Part shown: piece by piece, positions 7,977 to 18,061 of the stretch
Layout of the letters: the number at the start of each line of letters is the position of its first letter
Numbering within the stretch: position 1 is the stretch's first letter
From: Pseudanabaena minima
GTDB lineage: Bacteria; Cyanobacteriota; Cyanobacteriia; Pseudanabaenales; Pseudanabaenaceae
DNA: 64,000 nt
Assembly (NCBI RefSeq): GCF_051131155.1
Contig: NZ_CP159508.1
Location: forward strand, 682,001-746,000
Direction of reading: 5' to 3'
The notes under the pieces: generated by a model
What the model was told of the DNA's origin: nothing
The model's database searches: none
What the model saw: the letters and a program-made list of their open reading frames with translations, nothing else
Made by a program: the position numbers and the translations under genes

Positions 7977-9890
7977 ATGGCACTTCCTACTGAGTTTAGA
8001 GAGATTCTGACTAAGATATTACACAACGCAGCAAAGATATTAGATAAACATTTGCAAGAACTTATACTTGCACAGAATGCGCTGATTCTTGATAATGAAG
8101 TGTTTTTAGTACCTCCTGAAATCATTTCCGATCCAAGGTACTTGTCATTAGAGCTAAATAGAAAAAGCTCTGGATTCAGTAAAACTATTCTTGATCTATT
8201 AAGTGAGTGGCAATTTATTCGTATTACCAAACAAATTGATGATTTAAAATCTCCTTGGGAATCAAGTTATATATCGGCTAATTTTAGTCGCAAAATTCTT
8301 GATCATATTCTCATCGATAATGCTAAAAAACATCGCTTGTTAGTTTTAACTGCACCTTTTAAAATAAGCCCTAACTGTGTAGCTAGTCTCAGGGAAGATC
8401 TTGAGATTGAACTAGCTGAAGACTTAAGAATGTTGTTTTTAAGTAACAATTATCCTTTAGATAGTGAGGAATGTCCGATTGAGTTTTATAGCGATCATTT
8501 TTATAATACCATTAACAATGATGATATCCATCAATTACAAACAATATTAACAAATATTCCCACATTAATCTTACATAGTAGCATCAGCGACTACAAAGCT
8601 TATTTTCATCTAATTTTCTGGCTTCCATATAGTCAATTTGTTGTCACTTATACACTGCCAGTGATGCCTTGGGAAGAAGCCTGTGAAATACTGAAAGCAT
8701 CAGCCAAAGAAGAAAGATTAGCCTTGAGAATTATCCGTCAAATCATTATTTCAATCCAAGAATTTCTAGCAGCTTTTATTTCAGACTGGTATTATTTACA
8801 CTTAAATCCCTACTATTCTCCAAGGTTATTACAATCAATTAATATATTAACTACTCAATATTTTGATGCAGATTTACTTGCACCTTATATTGATATTCTA
8901 AACAGGGTTCAAAAGCAACAACAGTTAATCAATGAAAATCTATTAAACACATTCTCTAATCAACAAAAAAATACTAGTAAAAAACTTATCCAAAGAGTTA
9001 AAGAATGGTCTTTAAGTAGTGTACTTACTACTCACTCTGGATGTGTTCATGCCCTTGCTTTTAATAGCGATCGCAGTATCTTACTGAGTGGAGGTAGTGA
9101 TAGTGTAGTCAGACTATGGCATCCTAGTACAGGTAAGGTAAGCTTAAGTTTAAAGGGACATACAGGCGATGTTTTTGCTGTAGCAGTAAGCGATAATGAC
9201 AAATTTTTTGCTAGTAGTGGGAGTGACTGCAAAGTATTAGTGTGGAATTTAGGTAAACTGCAAGAACCGATTTGTTTTAATGAACACTCTGCATATGTGA
9301 GTTCTCTCGTTTTTTGTCCAGATAATCGCTTGTTAGCCAGTGGTAGCTATGACAACTCAATTCATATTTGGGATTTATGGTAAAGTAAAATATTTCGAGT
9401 TCTCACAGGACATTCCTCCTATGTAACTTCGCTTGCTTTTAATACTAAGGGTGATATTTTAGCCAGTGGTAGCTATGATTGCTCGATTCGACTCTGGAAC
9501 CCTTTAGAAAAAAAATCGAAACTTACACTTACTGGACATACAGATTATGTCAACTGTATTGCCTTTAGTCCTTTTAATGATTTACTAGCTAGCGGTAGTC
9601 GTGATGGCACGATTAGGTTATGGCGACCAGAAACAGGAACTACGATCAAAGTTCTCAAAGGACATACTGCGGGTGTTAACTCTCTTACGTTTAGTCCTAA
9701 TGGCGATATTCTTGTTAGTGGTAGTAGCGATCGCTCAGTTAGATTATGGAATACGAGAGTTGGTGAGGAGATAGGAATTCTGACTGTAGGTTCACATCCA
9801 GTTCTCTGCGTACATTTCTCTAAAGATGGTAAACAGTTAGCTATGGGAAGTAGTTGGACTGACAATATTAAGATTTGGAACTGTAGCTAA
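7977..9890 (+). pseudogene. WD40-repeat protein split by one in-frame stop
   Basis: ATG at 7977 opens a 468-residue frame ending in WDLW-TAA (9381-9383). The same frame then continues without another stop to TAA at 9888-9890. The first part has about 340 residues I do not recognise (helix-rich, PTEFREILTKI start) and three WD40 blades; the continuation has four more (GHSSYVTSLAF, GHTDYVNCIAF, GHTAGVNSLTF, and a final SHPVLCVHF). Together they give exactly seven blades, a full propeller. The stop falls between blades 3 and 4, so it is most simply a single nonsense change, perhaps from CAA. Either a recent pseudogene, a readthrough product, or a sequencing error. It follows the Ser/Thr kinase gene closely, and kinase-WD40 pairings are common in cyanobacteria. 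Confidence 0.85.
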
Positions 9891-9897
9891 TACCAAC

Positions 9898-9951
9898 GCC
9901 ATTTACGTCGTGCGAAGCACGACGTAAATGGCAATATCGAACTCACGTTAA
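9898..9951. repeat. Repeat family A, right half
   Basis: A palindrome with arms GCCATTTACGTCGTGC around GAA (9898-9932) is followed by AATATCGAACTCACGTTAA, the family A end. The left terminal repeat is missing, so this is a truncated copy. It follows the WD40 reading frame stop. Confidence 0.8.
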
Positions 9952-10016
9952 TACCAATGTACAAAATAGAGTAGCCACTTTGTGTCTTGAAAACCCTTAC
10001 TAAATTTGGCTTTTAT
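9949..10016. repeat. Repeat family B, partial copy (reverse)
   Basis: The stretch beginning TTAATACCAATGTACAAAAT and containing AAAACCCTTACTAAATTTGG matches the first part of the reverse copy at 55425-55531. The other end is missing, replaced by a new palindrome. Confidence 0.75.
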
Positions 10017-10024
10017 CCAAATAG

Positions 10025-10053
10025 AGAGATGCGGCGCTTTGCGCCGCATCTCT
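10025..10053. terminator. GCNNNGC-centred palindrome at the 3' end of the CheA-like gene
   Basis: Perfect arms AGAGATGCGGCGC around TTT with a T-run on the far side. It ends next to the CheA-like stop, in the gap where that gene converges with the WD40 gene, and probably terminates transcription. Confidence 0.8.
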
Positions 10054-10054
10054 T

Positions 10055-12709
10055 TTAGACAAGACTTTTTAGTTCGATTAGAGAGCTAACTTTATTGACT
10101 AATTCTAAGGTTGAGAAACCTTTAGTAAGATAATCAGTTGCCCCAAGACGACTTGTCTCACGTGACCATTCTTCTGCAAGACGAGACGAAATCACCAGAA
10201 TCGGCATATCTAATCCTGCTTGACGACAGCGATCAATCAACGTGAATCCATCCATACGTGGCATCTCAATATCCGTAATTAACAGAGCAGGTTGACTGTG
10301 TCGTTGTAGCCATTGCCAAGCCTCCATACCATCATCGCAGGTTGTAATTTCATATCCTTGTGGCGACAAACTGCTTTCAATTCGGCGACGCATCAGAGCG
10401 GCATCATCTACAACTAAAATTTGCCGATCGCTAGATAGATCGAGGAAAGAAGCTGTTGACTGCGAACTAGAAATCGTGAGGCGTTCAATCCCTGACGAGA
10501 AGAAGGTTTCCACAAAGGAAAGTGCATCAATGACAGGAATCAATTTTCCGTCAGGCATCAAGCTCATACCGATTAAACCAATTGGAGCAACCAGAGGTGC
10601 AGGAATTGGATTTACTAATAGATCACTCTGTCCAACTAAGGTATCGGCAATTAACCAAACACCACGATCGCTATCTGATTGTTTAGTCCGTACAGCGATC
10701 GCTGATGGTAAAAGTATGCGGGTTTCAGTTTGTCCTTGCCAATACTGATAGAGATCGATCGCTGGTGTTTTCCCTTTCTCCTCTTGTACCTCAATGGTGT
10801 AGTCTGAGCGATCGGTCTTTTGCCAGAGTAAACTTTCAACGAGGGTAGTTGTGTAAATTTCAGAAGTAGGAACCGCAAAGGTGCGATCGCCTGCTTGCAG
10901 GAGCATACAGCGTACAAACAGATGCGGTACGGGAATCTGAATCGTAAAAGCTGTACCTTTGCCAAGTTGAGAGATAAGGCTGAGCTTGCCATTCATTAGT
11001 GCGACTTGGCTTGCCACCACATCCATACCCACACCCCGACCAGAAATATCGCTAACGACTGTAGTGGAAGTAAAGCCCGATTGACATAGGACGCTTAATA
11101 GTCGATCAGAAGTGCTGGTATCCGTCAGTGGTAATCCTTTGGATTGGGCAATTTGACTAACGCGATCAGGATCAATACCTCTACCATCATCACGAATACT
11201 GAGGTCAAACATGCTACCACGTCGTTTCAGAGACATTTCGATTTTGCCCTGTAGTGGTTTGCCTAATTTCTCTCGTTCAGGCGCGTCCTCAATGCCATGA
11301 TCGTAGGAATTACGCAATAAATGTAGAAGCACAGGCTCTAAGCTGCGAAGTGTGCCTGCATCAAGTTCCAGTTGCTCACCAATAATCGTAAACTGTACGA
11401 CTTTACCAACACGAGTCATTAAATCTCGTAAAATCCCTCTCGATCTAAAAGCTAAAGTTGAGAAGGGAACAAGGCGACTTTCTTCGATGGTTTGTTGGAG
11501 ATTGCGTAAGCTGCGGTCAAGAGTTTGGATGCTATCGGCTGTGCGCCTTGCCGATTCACCTGTTTCTGAGCCTAGTTCAATTAAGCGCAGACTAATTTCT
11601 AGTAAGCGGTTAATGGCAGTATACCCTTGACGATAGCGCTCAACTTTTAGCCCATCTTGCTCCCCTGATGCGTCTAGCAATGCATAATCATCTTGAACTT
11701 CGCGTAATTGAGTAATGTATTGAACACTGTTTTGCGCGAGTGAGACTAGCGGCAGTAGATTGGAGTAAACCGATTGGTAGAATCCCTGTGTAGCACGAGT
11801 TGCCATTAAGGTTTCAACTAGATACTGAGATGATCGCTCTAAGCGATCAAGTGGCACAGGGATTTGAATGTCCGCCGTTGGCGAAACTGGTAAATTAGTT
11901 GTAGAAGGGACTTCATTGCCTGCGACTAAGGTCGGTTCTATGCTTACGGAGGGTGCTATTGATTCTTGTTCAATCTCAAAAATTCCACCTTGACGAGCGC
12001 TTTCTTTAACCTTTTGCAGAAATGGCATCCATTCTGCGTGCCATTGCTCACAATCTAGGCGATCGCAAAGTTCACTTCCCTTTTGTAAAAATTCATGCCA
12101 AGTTGCCGCTAAGTTTATTTCTGAGCCAATTTCTTGTAACTGGGCAATAGTTTGCTTAGCGATCTCACAAGCTTCTTGTGGAACCTCACCTGTAAGCGGT
12201 AAATCTTCGATCGCCATTTCTAGCTCAAGCGTCACCAAATCAAAACCTTGATCAGCAAATTCTTGCTGAACTTGGCGCATTTCGTTCCATTCGGGTAAAT
12301 ATTTAGATTGAATGCGATCGCGTAGAGTTTGAATATAGTTAACTGCGGCTTCGGGGTCGCTGAGTTCACCCATCTGAACTGCACCGATCAATAACTCACC
12401 AGCTTCAATCAAAGACTTCGCTAATTCGCCATCAGCTAGTGGTGGGGCAACATCGAGATACCGCAGATCGGAAAGAACATCCTCTAGTATCGTCGAGACT
12501 TGAAGTACCGCTTGAAAACCTACAGTAACAGAACCACCTTTAATCGTATGTACACAGCGATATAGCTGCTGAATATCTTCGCGCCAACTGGCTATGCTTA
12601 ACTGATGGACAGTCTGCACATAGAGTTGCAAATATTTCTGGGTATCTAATTCAAATAGAGTACGCAGTTCTTCTTGCAGTTGTAAATCATCAAATTCAGA
12701 ATTTGGCAT
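10055..12709 (-). CDS. CheA-like hybrid histidine kinase (Hpt, kinase, CheW, receiver)
   Basis: Chemotaxis-type kinase of the cyanobacterial PilL/PixL/Tax group, controlling type IV pilus motility. Domains in order: Hpt (phospho-His in CVHTIKGGS, about residue 54), a long linker, dimerisation helices, HATPase (LLRNSYDHGIEDAP, IRDDGRGIDPD, GRGVGMDVV), a CheW-like domain (about 600-745), and a C-terminal receiver with VDDAALMRR and phospho-Asp in LLITDIEMPRMDG. ATG at 12709 (MPNSEFDDL) gives 884 residues; a TTG at 12730 is an alternative. It lies 84 bp downstream of the MCP gene, so the pair forms an operon lacking separate CheW and CheY genes. Confidence 0.9.
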   Translation of the reverse strand: MPNSEFDDLQLQEELRTLFELDTQKYLQLYVQTVHQLSIASWREDIQQLYRCVHTIKGGSVTVGFQAVLQVSTILEDVLSDLRYLDVAPPLADGELAKSLIEAGELLIGAVQMGELSDPEAAVNYIQTLRDRIQSKYLPEWNEMRQVQQEFADQGFDLVTLELEMAIEDLPLTGEVPQEACEIAKQTIAQLQEIGSEINLAATWHEFLQKGSELCDRLDCEQWHAEWMPFLQKVKESARQGGIFEIEQESIAPSVSIEPTLVAGNEVPSTTNLPVSPTADIQIPVPLDRLERSSQYLVETLMATRATQGFYQSVYSNLLPLVSLAQNSVQYITQLREVQDDYALLDASGEQDGLKVERYRQGYTAINRLLEISLRLIELGSETGESARRTADSIQTLDRSLRNLQQTIEESRLVPFSTLAFRSRGILRDLMTRVGKVVQFTIIGEQLELDAGTLRSLEPVLLHLLRNSYDHGIEDAPEREKLGKPLQGKIEMSLKRRGSMFDLSIRDDGRGIDPDRVSQIAQSKGLPLTDTSTSDRLLSVLCQSGFTSTTVVSDISGRGVGMDVVASQVALMNGKLSLISQLGKGTAFTIQIPVPHLFVRCMLLQAGDRTFAVPTSEIYTTTLVESLLWQKTDRSDYTIEVQEEKGKTPAIDLYQYWQGQTETRILLPSAIAVRTKQSDSDRGVWLIADTLVGQSDLLVNPIPAPLVAPIGLIGMSLMPDGKLIPVIDALSFVETFFSSGIERLTISSSQSTASFLDLSSDRQILVVDDAALMRRRIESSLSPQGYEITTCDDGMEAWQWLQRHSQPALLITDIEMPRMDGFTLIDRCRQAGLDMPILVISSRLAEEWSRETSRLGATDYLTKGFSTLELVNKVSSLIELKSLV

Positions 12710-12750
12710 TATTTCGCTATTCGCTATCAATTTGTGATTAGGGTTCTGCG

Positions 12751-12790
12751 ATAACTTATCTGGGGCGAGGCAACATCACAGATAAGTTAT
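12751..12790. repeat. 12-bp inverted repeat between MCP and CheA-like genes
   Basis: ATAACTTATCTG and CAGATAAGTTAT pair perfectly around a 16-nt loop. Lying inside the operon, it could reduce or process the downstream transcript. Confidence 0.75.
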
Positions 12791-12793
12791 TTG

Positions 12794-14422
12794 TCAGTTT
12801 ACAACCTGAAATTTTTCAACTTCAATCGATTCCATCTCGTCCATTTCCGTAATCTGCGTTTCTAGCATTGGTGGTAAACGGAAAAACTGCACCCTTTCTA
12901 GTAGTTGACGAGCCAACATACCCATTTTGCCTGATTGATCACGGGTAAATTGAGCTTGAGAAGCAGAACGTTCCGCGATCGCTTCAATATCTTGGATCGA
13001 GGCTAAGCTAAATTTGACGGCTTCCGCAATTGAGCGTGATGAATCAGTTACGGCAACGCCAATTTCGGCTAGTTCCTCCGTTACAGTGGCGATGTTGGTA
13101 AATGACTGCTCCGAACTATTCACACTGTTAGTGAAGTCCGACACAAGGCTATTCACATCACGCACGTCTTGATCAATACCCGATACAACCACATCCACAA
13201 ATCCCGTCCTTTGTTGCAATACCACTAGCCCCTGATTGGTTTGGGTTGCCAAGTTATTTACCTGTGAGGCGATCGCTTCAAATTCCCTTGCGACGGAGAC
13301 AAATTGTTCAGGATCGCGTTGTTCTAGCGCTCTTGCTGCCACCATCGAAGCATTAGTTGCTAAAACTTGCGTTAAGGAAGCGAGGCGTTTTTGATCCAAC
13401 ACAAATTGTTTAGCAAGCGCCACGAATTCCCCCAGATTTTTAATTCTTTGCACCATCTGCACCGTTGCGGCTTGTAGAGACTCAATCGAAGCCGTCAAGT
13501 AAATAATTTGTTCCTCCCCTTGTCTAACTGCCGATCGCACCCTCTGCACAGCTTTGTTGGCGGCGATCGCTTGTTGCGCCGCATCTTGGGCTAACTGGTT
13601 TACGTCCTCAATTCCTAAACGGGCTTGTACCACTAAAACTTCCTGTTGCTCAGCATTTTGGGATACGGCGATCGCTAACTGCTCAAGGCGATTAGTCCGA
13701 AGAGTTACCTGTTGTGCAGTCTGCAATACGGCTGCCAGCACCTCCGCTAGCTGCTCAGATAGACGATTGAGCGTATCCGCAATTAAACCAGTCGCATGGG
13801 GACTGACCTCAGCCTTAGCTGTTAAATCACCCATCTCCAGTTCTGAAACCACATCCAACAGGTGCGAAATTTCATCTTGAAAAATATTATTTTGGGCTTC
13901 AGCCTCGACTTGAGCCGTAGACTGCTCCTGCTTGTTTTGGGCAAGGTTAAAAGTCATCTGATTAAAAATATCAGCTAATTTGCCAATTTCATCCTGTGCG
14001 CCAAGCTCCACAGTTGCACCAAAGTCCCCTGAGGCATATCGTCTGGCGATCGCTTCTAGACCCCGAATCCTCTTGCTAAGCGTACTACCGATAAATAAAC
14101 CAAATAGCGCACTAATCACAATCAAAACCACTCCTAAGCCAAACACAAATAAGGTGGCATCGGACAGTTGCCTTTTTGCCTCTTGGTTGACAATCGGTGC
14201 AAGACTATTATTTAAATACAAAGCGGCGATCGCAAAGCCAACTAAGGATAAAAAGCTAGTTGAACCGATCGCAAAGAGGATTTTGGCGCTAATCGGCAAA
14301 TTATTTAACCAACTGCTCTTATTGGAAGCTTGTCTAGATATCGGGGCAGCAGCAGCAACGGCAGCCTTCCTCTTTCTTTTTGCATTCGCTTTTTTGCTTG
14401 AAAAGGGAGGTTTATTTGCCAT
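12794..14422 (-). CDS. Methyl-accepting chemotaxis-like protein (PilJ type)
   Basis: Membrane chemoreceptor-like protein. A basic Ala/Lys-rich N-terminus is followed by two transmembrane helices (about residues 47-69 and 90-113), a HAMP domain (LSKRIRGLEAIARRYASGDF through DEIGKLADIFNQMTFNL), then a long coiled coil. The signalling hairpin normally reads like '[22 protein letters not shown]'-type sequence, but here it is LTQVLATNASMVAARALEQ, followed by FVSVAREFEAIASQVNNLA. So the tip is degenerate while the flanking helices remain. The periplasmic loop is very short (about 20 residues), implying an internal or membrane-derived signal. The CheA-like kinase gene follows at 84 bp. Confidence 0.85.
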   Translation of the reverse strand: MANKPPFSSKKANAKRKRKAAVAAAAPISRQASNKSSWLNNLPISAKILFAIGSTSFLSLVGFAIAALYLNNSLAPIVNQEAKRQLSDATLFVFGLGVVLIVISALFGLFIGSTLSKRIRGLEAIARRYASGDFGATVELGAQDEIGKLADIFNQMTFNLAQNKQEQSTAQVEAEAQNNIFQDEISHLLDVVSELEMGDLTAKAEVSPHATGLIADTLNRLSEQLAEVLAAVLQTAQQVTLRTNRLEQLAIAVSQNAEQQEVLVVQARLGIEDVNQLAQDAAQQAIAANKAVQRVRSAVRQGEEQIIYLTASIESLQAATVQMVQRIKNLGEFVALAKQFVLDQKRLASLTQVLATNASMVAARALEQRDPEQFVSVAREFEAIASQVNNLATQTNQGLVVLQQRTGFVDVVVSGIDQDVRDVNSLVSDFTNSVNSSEQSFTNIATVTEELAEIGVAVTDSSRSIAEAVKFSLASIQDIEAIAERSASQAQFTRDQSGKMGMLARQLLERVQFFRLPPMLETQITEMDEMESIEVEKFQVVN

Positions 14423-14576
14423 ATATAAACATATTCAACAGTTTAGAAATGTCAAAGATCAGAATAGTTTGAAGTTTGCTGATTAGTAAACCGTCAATTA
14501 TCTTGTCTTTTTAGGTTGGATGTTAACAACATACAGCTTTGTGTTGAAACTCTTGAGTGTGCTTCGCAACAATGTC

Positions 14577-14633
14577 AAAACCAATTTTAGAGTTTTCAAC
14601 GCCTACGGCGTTGAAAACTCTAAAATTGGTTTT
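14577..14633. repeat. Long perfect palindrome upstream of murD
   Basis: Arms of about 27 bp (including AATTTTAGAGTTTTCAACGC) pair perfectly around TAC. It lies in the 309-bp divergent gap between the MCP gene and murD, where I see no other feature beyond a possible promoter region. Confidence 0.85.
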
Positions 14634-14731
14634 GCTGCTCTCTTAGCAGCTATAAAACAAATGTCAGCAAGTTCCTGTATTCTTGACTATTAACTTTTTA
14701 ATTTAATAAATTTACCAATCAAGCGATCGCC

Positions 14732-16135
14732 ATGCATCAAGCGTATGTACTGGGACTGGGACAGTCTGGAATTTCTGCGGCAAAACTTCTCAAAGCTGAT
14801 GGCTGGCAAGTAACAGTTAGTGATAGTAACGCCAGCACCAGCTTAGAGCAACGTAAGCAAGCCTTAGAGTCAGCAGGAATTGCAGTTGAGCTTGGTGGAT
14901 TTCCTGACTTTGCCCAATTAATTGAGTCGGGTCAAAGTGTGGAACTCGTCACTGTTAGTCCGGGGGTTGCTTGGGATTGCCCTGTTGTTGAACAGGCACG
15001 ATCGCTCGGTATTGATACGATTGGTGAGATCGAACTAGCTTGGCGCTATCTCAAGCATATTCCTTGGGTAGGTATCACAGGAACTAACGGCAAGACGACT
15101 GTGACATCTTTGACGGCAGCAATTTTTCAGGCGGCGGGACTAAAAGCGATCGCCTGTGGCAATATTGGTTTTCCCGCTTGCGAAATAGCGTTACAGGTCT
15201 TGCATAAACAACTTAAGCCCGATTGGATTATTGCAGAGTTAAGCAGTTATCAGATTGAATCAACGCAAAATGTTAAGCCTCAAATTGGTATCTGGACAAC
15301 CTTTACCCCAGATCACCTTAATCGCCACTATACCCTTGAAGCCTATCGAGATATTAAGGCAAGTTTGATCGATCAGTCCGCCCATATCGTTCTCAATGGT
15401 AATGATCCCTACTTGGAGAATTTTGGGGCAGCCATGTGGCCAAAAGCAATCTGGACAGGAATTGATGATCAGGTGGTGGAGGCGATCGCCGATGGTGCTT
15501 GCATTGACAAAGGTTGGGTTAAGTTTCGTGGTGAGCCAGTTTTTCCGATCTCCCATTGGCAGCTTTTAGGAAGTCATAATCGTCAAAATTTATTGATGTC
15601 GGTGGCTGCCGCCAAACTGGCTGGGATTGATGCAAAACATATCGATCTTGCCATCTCTAATTTTCAAGGTGTCCCCCATCGCCTTGAGCATGTGTGCTTT
15701 TATGAAGGCATTGCTTTTATTAACGACAGCAAAGCCACTAACTATGATGCTGCCGAAGTAGGCTTAAGAGCAGTCAAGCCTCCTGTGGTCTTGATCGCTG
15801 GCGGTCAACCAAAGCAAGGTGATGCAAGTGCATGGCTAGAGCAAATTCGTCAAAGAGCGATCAGCGTATTATTAATTGGAGAAGCTGCGACCTTGTTTGC
15901 AGAAATGCTCAAAGATGTAGGGTTTAAGGATTATGCCATTGTAGACACCCTTGAAAATGCTGTAAGACAAGCAGCCCATATTGCCCATAGTCGCGCTCAT
16001 AACCACCCTAGTCAGCCTTTGCCAACTGTGCTATTCTCGCCTGCATGTGCTAGCTTTGACCAGTTTGCTAACTTCGAGCAACGTGGCGATCGCTTCCGCC
16101 AACTTTGCCAAGAGCTTAGCCCAGAATTTCGCTAA
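14732..16135 (+). CDS. murD: UDP-N-acetylmuramoyl-L-alanine--D-glutamate ligase
   Basis: Cytosolic ATP-dependent Mur ligase adding D-Glu to UDP-MurNAc-L-Ala. The N-terminal Rossmann-like domain starts YVLGLGQSGISAAKLL. The ATP loop GITGTNGKTTVTS is at about residue 113, and TFTPDHLNRH and HRLEHV with NDSKATNYDA mark the central and C-terminal domains. The 467 residues match the family. ATG at 14732 opens the conserved N-terminus; no strong ribosome site is seen. The PBP gene starts 21 bp after the stop on the same strand, making a peptidoglycan operon. Confidence 0.97.
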   Translation: MHQAYVLGLGQSGISAAKLLKADGWQVTVSDSNASTSLEQRKQALESAGIAVELGGFPDFAQLIESGQSVELVTVSPGVAWDCPVVEQARSLGIDTIGEIELAWRYLKHIPWVGITGTNGKTTVTSLTAAIFQAAGLKAIACGNIGFPACEIALQVLHKQLKPDWIIAELSSYQIESTQNVKPQIGIWTTFTPDHLNRHYTLEAYRDIKASLIDQSAHIVLNGNDPYLENFGAAMWPKAIWTGIDDQVVEAIADGACIDKGWVKFRGEPVFPISHWQLLGSHNRQNLLMSVAAAKLAGIDAKHIDLAISNFQGVPHRLEHVCFYEGIAFINDSKATNYDAAEVGLRAVKPPVVLIAGGQPKQGDASAWLEQIRQRAISVLLIGEAATLFAEMLKDVGFKDYAIVDTLENAVRQAAHIAHSRAHNHPSQPLPTVLFSPACASFDQFANFEQRGDRFRQLCQELSPEFR

Positions 16136-16156
16136 GAATTTCGCCAAAATATAGTC

Positions 16157-18010
16157 ATGAACCCATCGCTTCCACCCAGAGACCTAGCCACTATTAATCT
16201 TTTTAAACGTCGCACTGTACTGATCTGGATGATTCTGGCTCTGTCGATGATGGGGTTAATTGTGCGCTTAGTTTTTTTACAGGTGGTGACATCATCTGAA
16301 TTACTCGAAAAGGCGCGAAGACAGCAAATGTTTACTTTGCGACCATTTATTCCCCGTCGCACGATTACTGATCGCAAAGGTGCAGTTTTAGCTCTAGATC
16401 GCCCTGTCTACACATTATTTGCCCATCCACACCTTTATAAGGAAAAACCTGAGGTGATTGCTGAAAAGCTTGCGCCAATCCTCAGACGACCAGCCGACAA
16501 ACTGCTCAGTATTCTCAGCCGTGATACTACTTCTACTCAAGTGGAGTATTGGCTATCGGAGGAGAATGCTGATCGCATTCATAATTTGCGTCTAGATGGA
16601 TTAGACCTAGTCCAACAGCGCCATCGCCTCTATCCCCAACAGGATCTTGCTGCTGAACTTCTCGGCTATGTAAATGTCGATCATCGTGGTCAAGCAGGGA
16701 TAGAGCTTAGTCAAGAAAAGTTATTAGAGCGAACCGATCAATCGCCCTCAGTTACCCAAGATGGTAATGGCAAGTTAATTCCTAACCGTATTCCTGCGGG
16801 AATGCTCCAAAGCGATCGCACAAGCTTGCAAATGACAATTGATTCGCGCATTCAGAGGACTGCTAGGCAAATTCTCAAGCAGCAAATGGTGAAGTTTGGT
16901 GCTAAGCGTGGCTCAGTGATTGTCATGGATGCCAGAGATGGTGGGCTGCTCACCCTTGTAACTGAGCCAACCTACGATCCTAATCGCTACTATGAGTCCG
17001 ATGTCAAACTCTTCAAAAATTGGGCAGTTTCTGACCTCTACGAACCAGGTTCTACTTTTAAACCTCTCAATGTGGCGATCGCCCTCGAAGCAGGAGCAAT
17101 TCAGCCTGACACAGTATTTAACGATGAAGGCGCTTTAACCATTGGCGGCTGGCCAGTCGCTAACTTTGACTACGATCAAGTGGGTGCAGTTGGACCTCTC
17201 AGTATTAGCCAAATTCTAGAGCGATCGAGCAATGTGGGTATGGTGCATATTGTCCAACGCATGAAGCCTTCAGTTTATTACGGTTGGCTAGAGCGAATTG
17301 GGCTAGGAGATATCTCTGGTATTGATTTGCCGTCGGAAACACCTAGTACCCTAAAACCCCAAGAGCAGTTCCTTGAATATGTGATCGAACCAGCAACAAC
17401 TTCTTTTGGACAAGGATTCTCACTCACACCAGTTCAGATGGTGCAATTGCAAGGTATCCTCGCCAGTGGTGGTAAATTGCTCACGCCCCATGTGGTCAAA
17501 GGTTTAATTAATGAAGAAGGAGAGGAGTACTATCAGCCTAAATTACCCACGCCTCGACAGGTAATTTCGCCAGCTACGGCTCAAAGGGTTGTGGAAATGA
17601 TGACTAATGTTGTCGAAAAAGGAACTGGTCTACCTGCACGTATTCCAGGATATCGAATTGCTGGCAAGACTGGTACTGCCCAAAAGGCTTCAACTACTGG
17701 TGGTGGTTATTCCAATGCCAAGATCACTAGTTTTGTCGGTATTTTTCCCGCTAAAGAGCCTCGCTATGTGGTGTTGGCAGTAATTGATGAACCCGTTGGA
17801 GCTGATGCGTTTGGTTCTACTGTAGCGGCTCCGGTTGTGAAGACAGTAATCGAGGATATCATTGTTAGTGAGGGCATTCCACCTAGTCATCCTGAAGAAG
17901 TAATCTCCAAAATTCCCATTCTCGCTGATCCAACCCCACCTCCCGACTTAAAACCTGCTCCCAATAATTCTCCTAATCCTGAGCCTAAACCACCTCGCGA
18001 TCGCACTTAA
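16157..18010 (+). CDS. ftsI: Penicillin-binding protein, FtsI/PBP2-type transpeptidase
   Basis: Class B PBP that cross-links septal peptidoglycan in the periplasm. One N-terminal transmembrane helix (about residues 22-42) anchors it. A dimerisation domain follows, starting with the family motif RRTITDRKGAVLA. The transpeptidase domain has all three active-site motifs: STFK (about residue 297), SSN (about 357) and KTGTAQ (about 503). The last 50 residues are Pro-rich. At 617 residues it is of normal length for FtsI. It is 21 bp downstream of murD and probably co-transcribed. Assignment to division rather than elongation rests on FtsI-like layout and the murD context. Confidence 0.92.
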   Translation: MNPSLPPRDLATINLFKRRTVLIWMILALSMMGLIVRLVFLQVVTSSELLEKARRQQMFTLRPFIPRRTITDRKGAVLALDRPVYTLFAHPHLYKEKPEVIAEKLAPILRRPADKLLSILSRDTTSTQVEYWLSEENADRIHNLRLDGLDLVQQRHRLYPQQDLAAELLGYVNVDHRGQAGIELSQEKLLERTDQSPSVTQDGNGKLIPNRIPAGMLQSDRTSLQMTIDSRIQRTARQILKQQMVKFGAKRGSVIVMDARDGGLLTLVTEPTYDPNRYYESDVKLFKNWAVSDLYEPGSTFKPLNVAIALEAGAIQPDTVFNDEGALTIGGWPVANFDYDQVGAVGPLSISQILERSSNVGMVHIVQRMKPSVYYGWLERIGLGDISGIDLPSETPSTLKPQEQFLEYVIEPATTSFGQGFSLTPVQMVQLQGILASGGKLLTPHVVKGLINEEGEEYYQPKLPTPRQVISPATAQRVVEMMTNVVEKGTGLPARIPGYRIAGKTGTAQKASTTGGGYSNAKITSFVGIFPAKEPRYVVLAVIDEPVGADAFGSTVAAPVVKTVIEDIIVSEGIPPSHPEEVISKIPILADPTPPPDLKPAPNNSPNPEPKPPRDRT

Positions 18011-18025
18011 TATTAAAGCCCTTAC

Positions 18026-18060
18026 TGAAAGAGTGCGTCCCGAAGGGACGCACTCTTTCA
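18026..18060. terminator. Hairpin 1 downstream of the PBP gene
   Basis: Sixteen-bp perfect arms (TGAAAGAGTGCGTCCC) around GAA, directly after the PBP gene. A second hairpin follows 1 bp later. Confidence 0.8.
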
Positions 18061-18061
18061 A

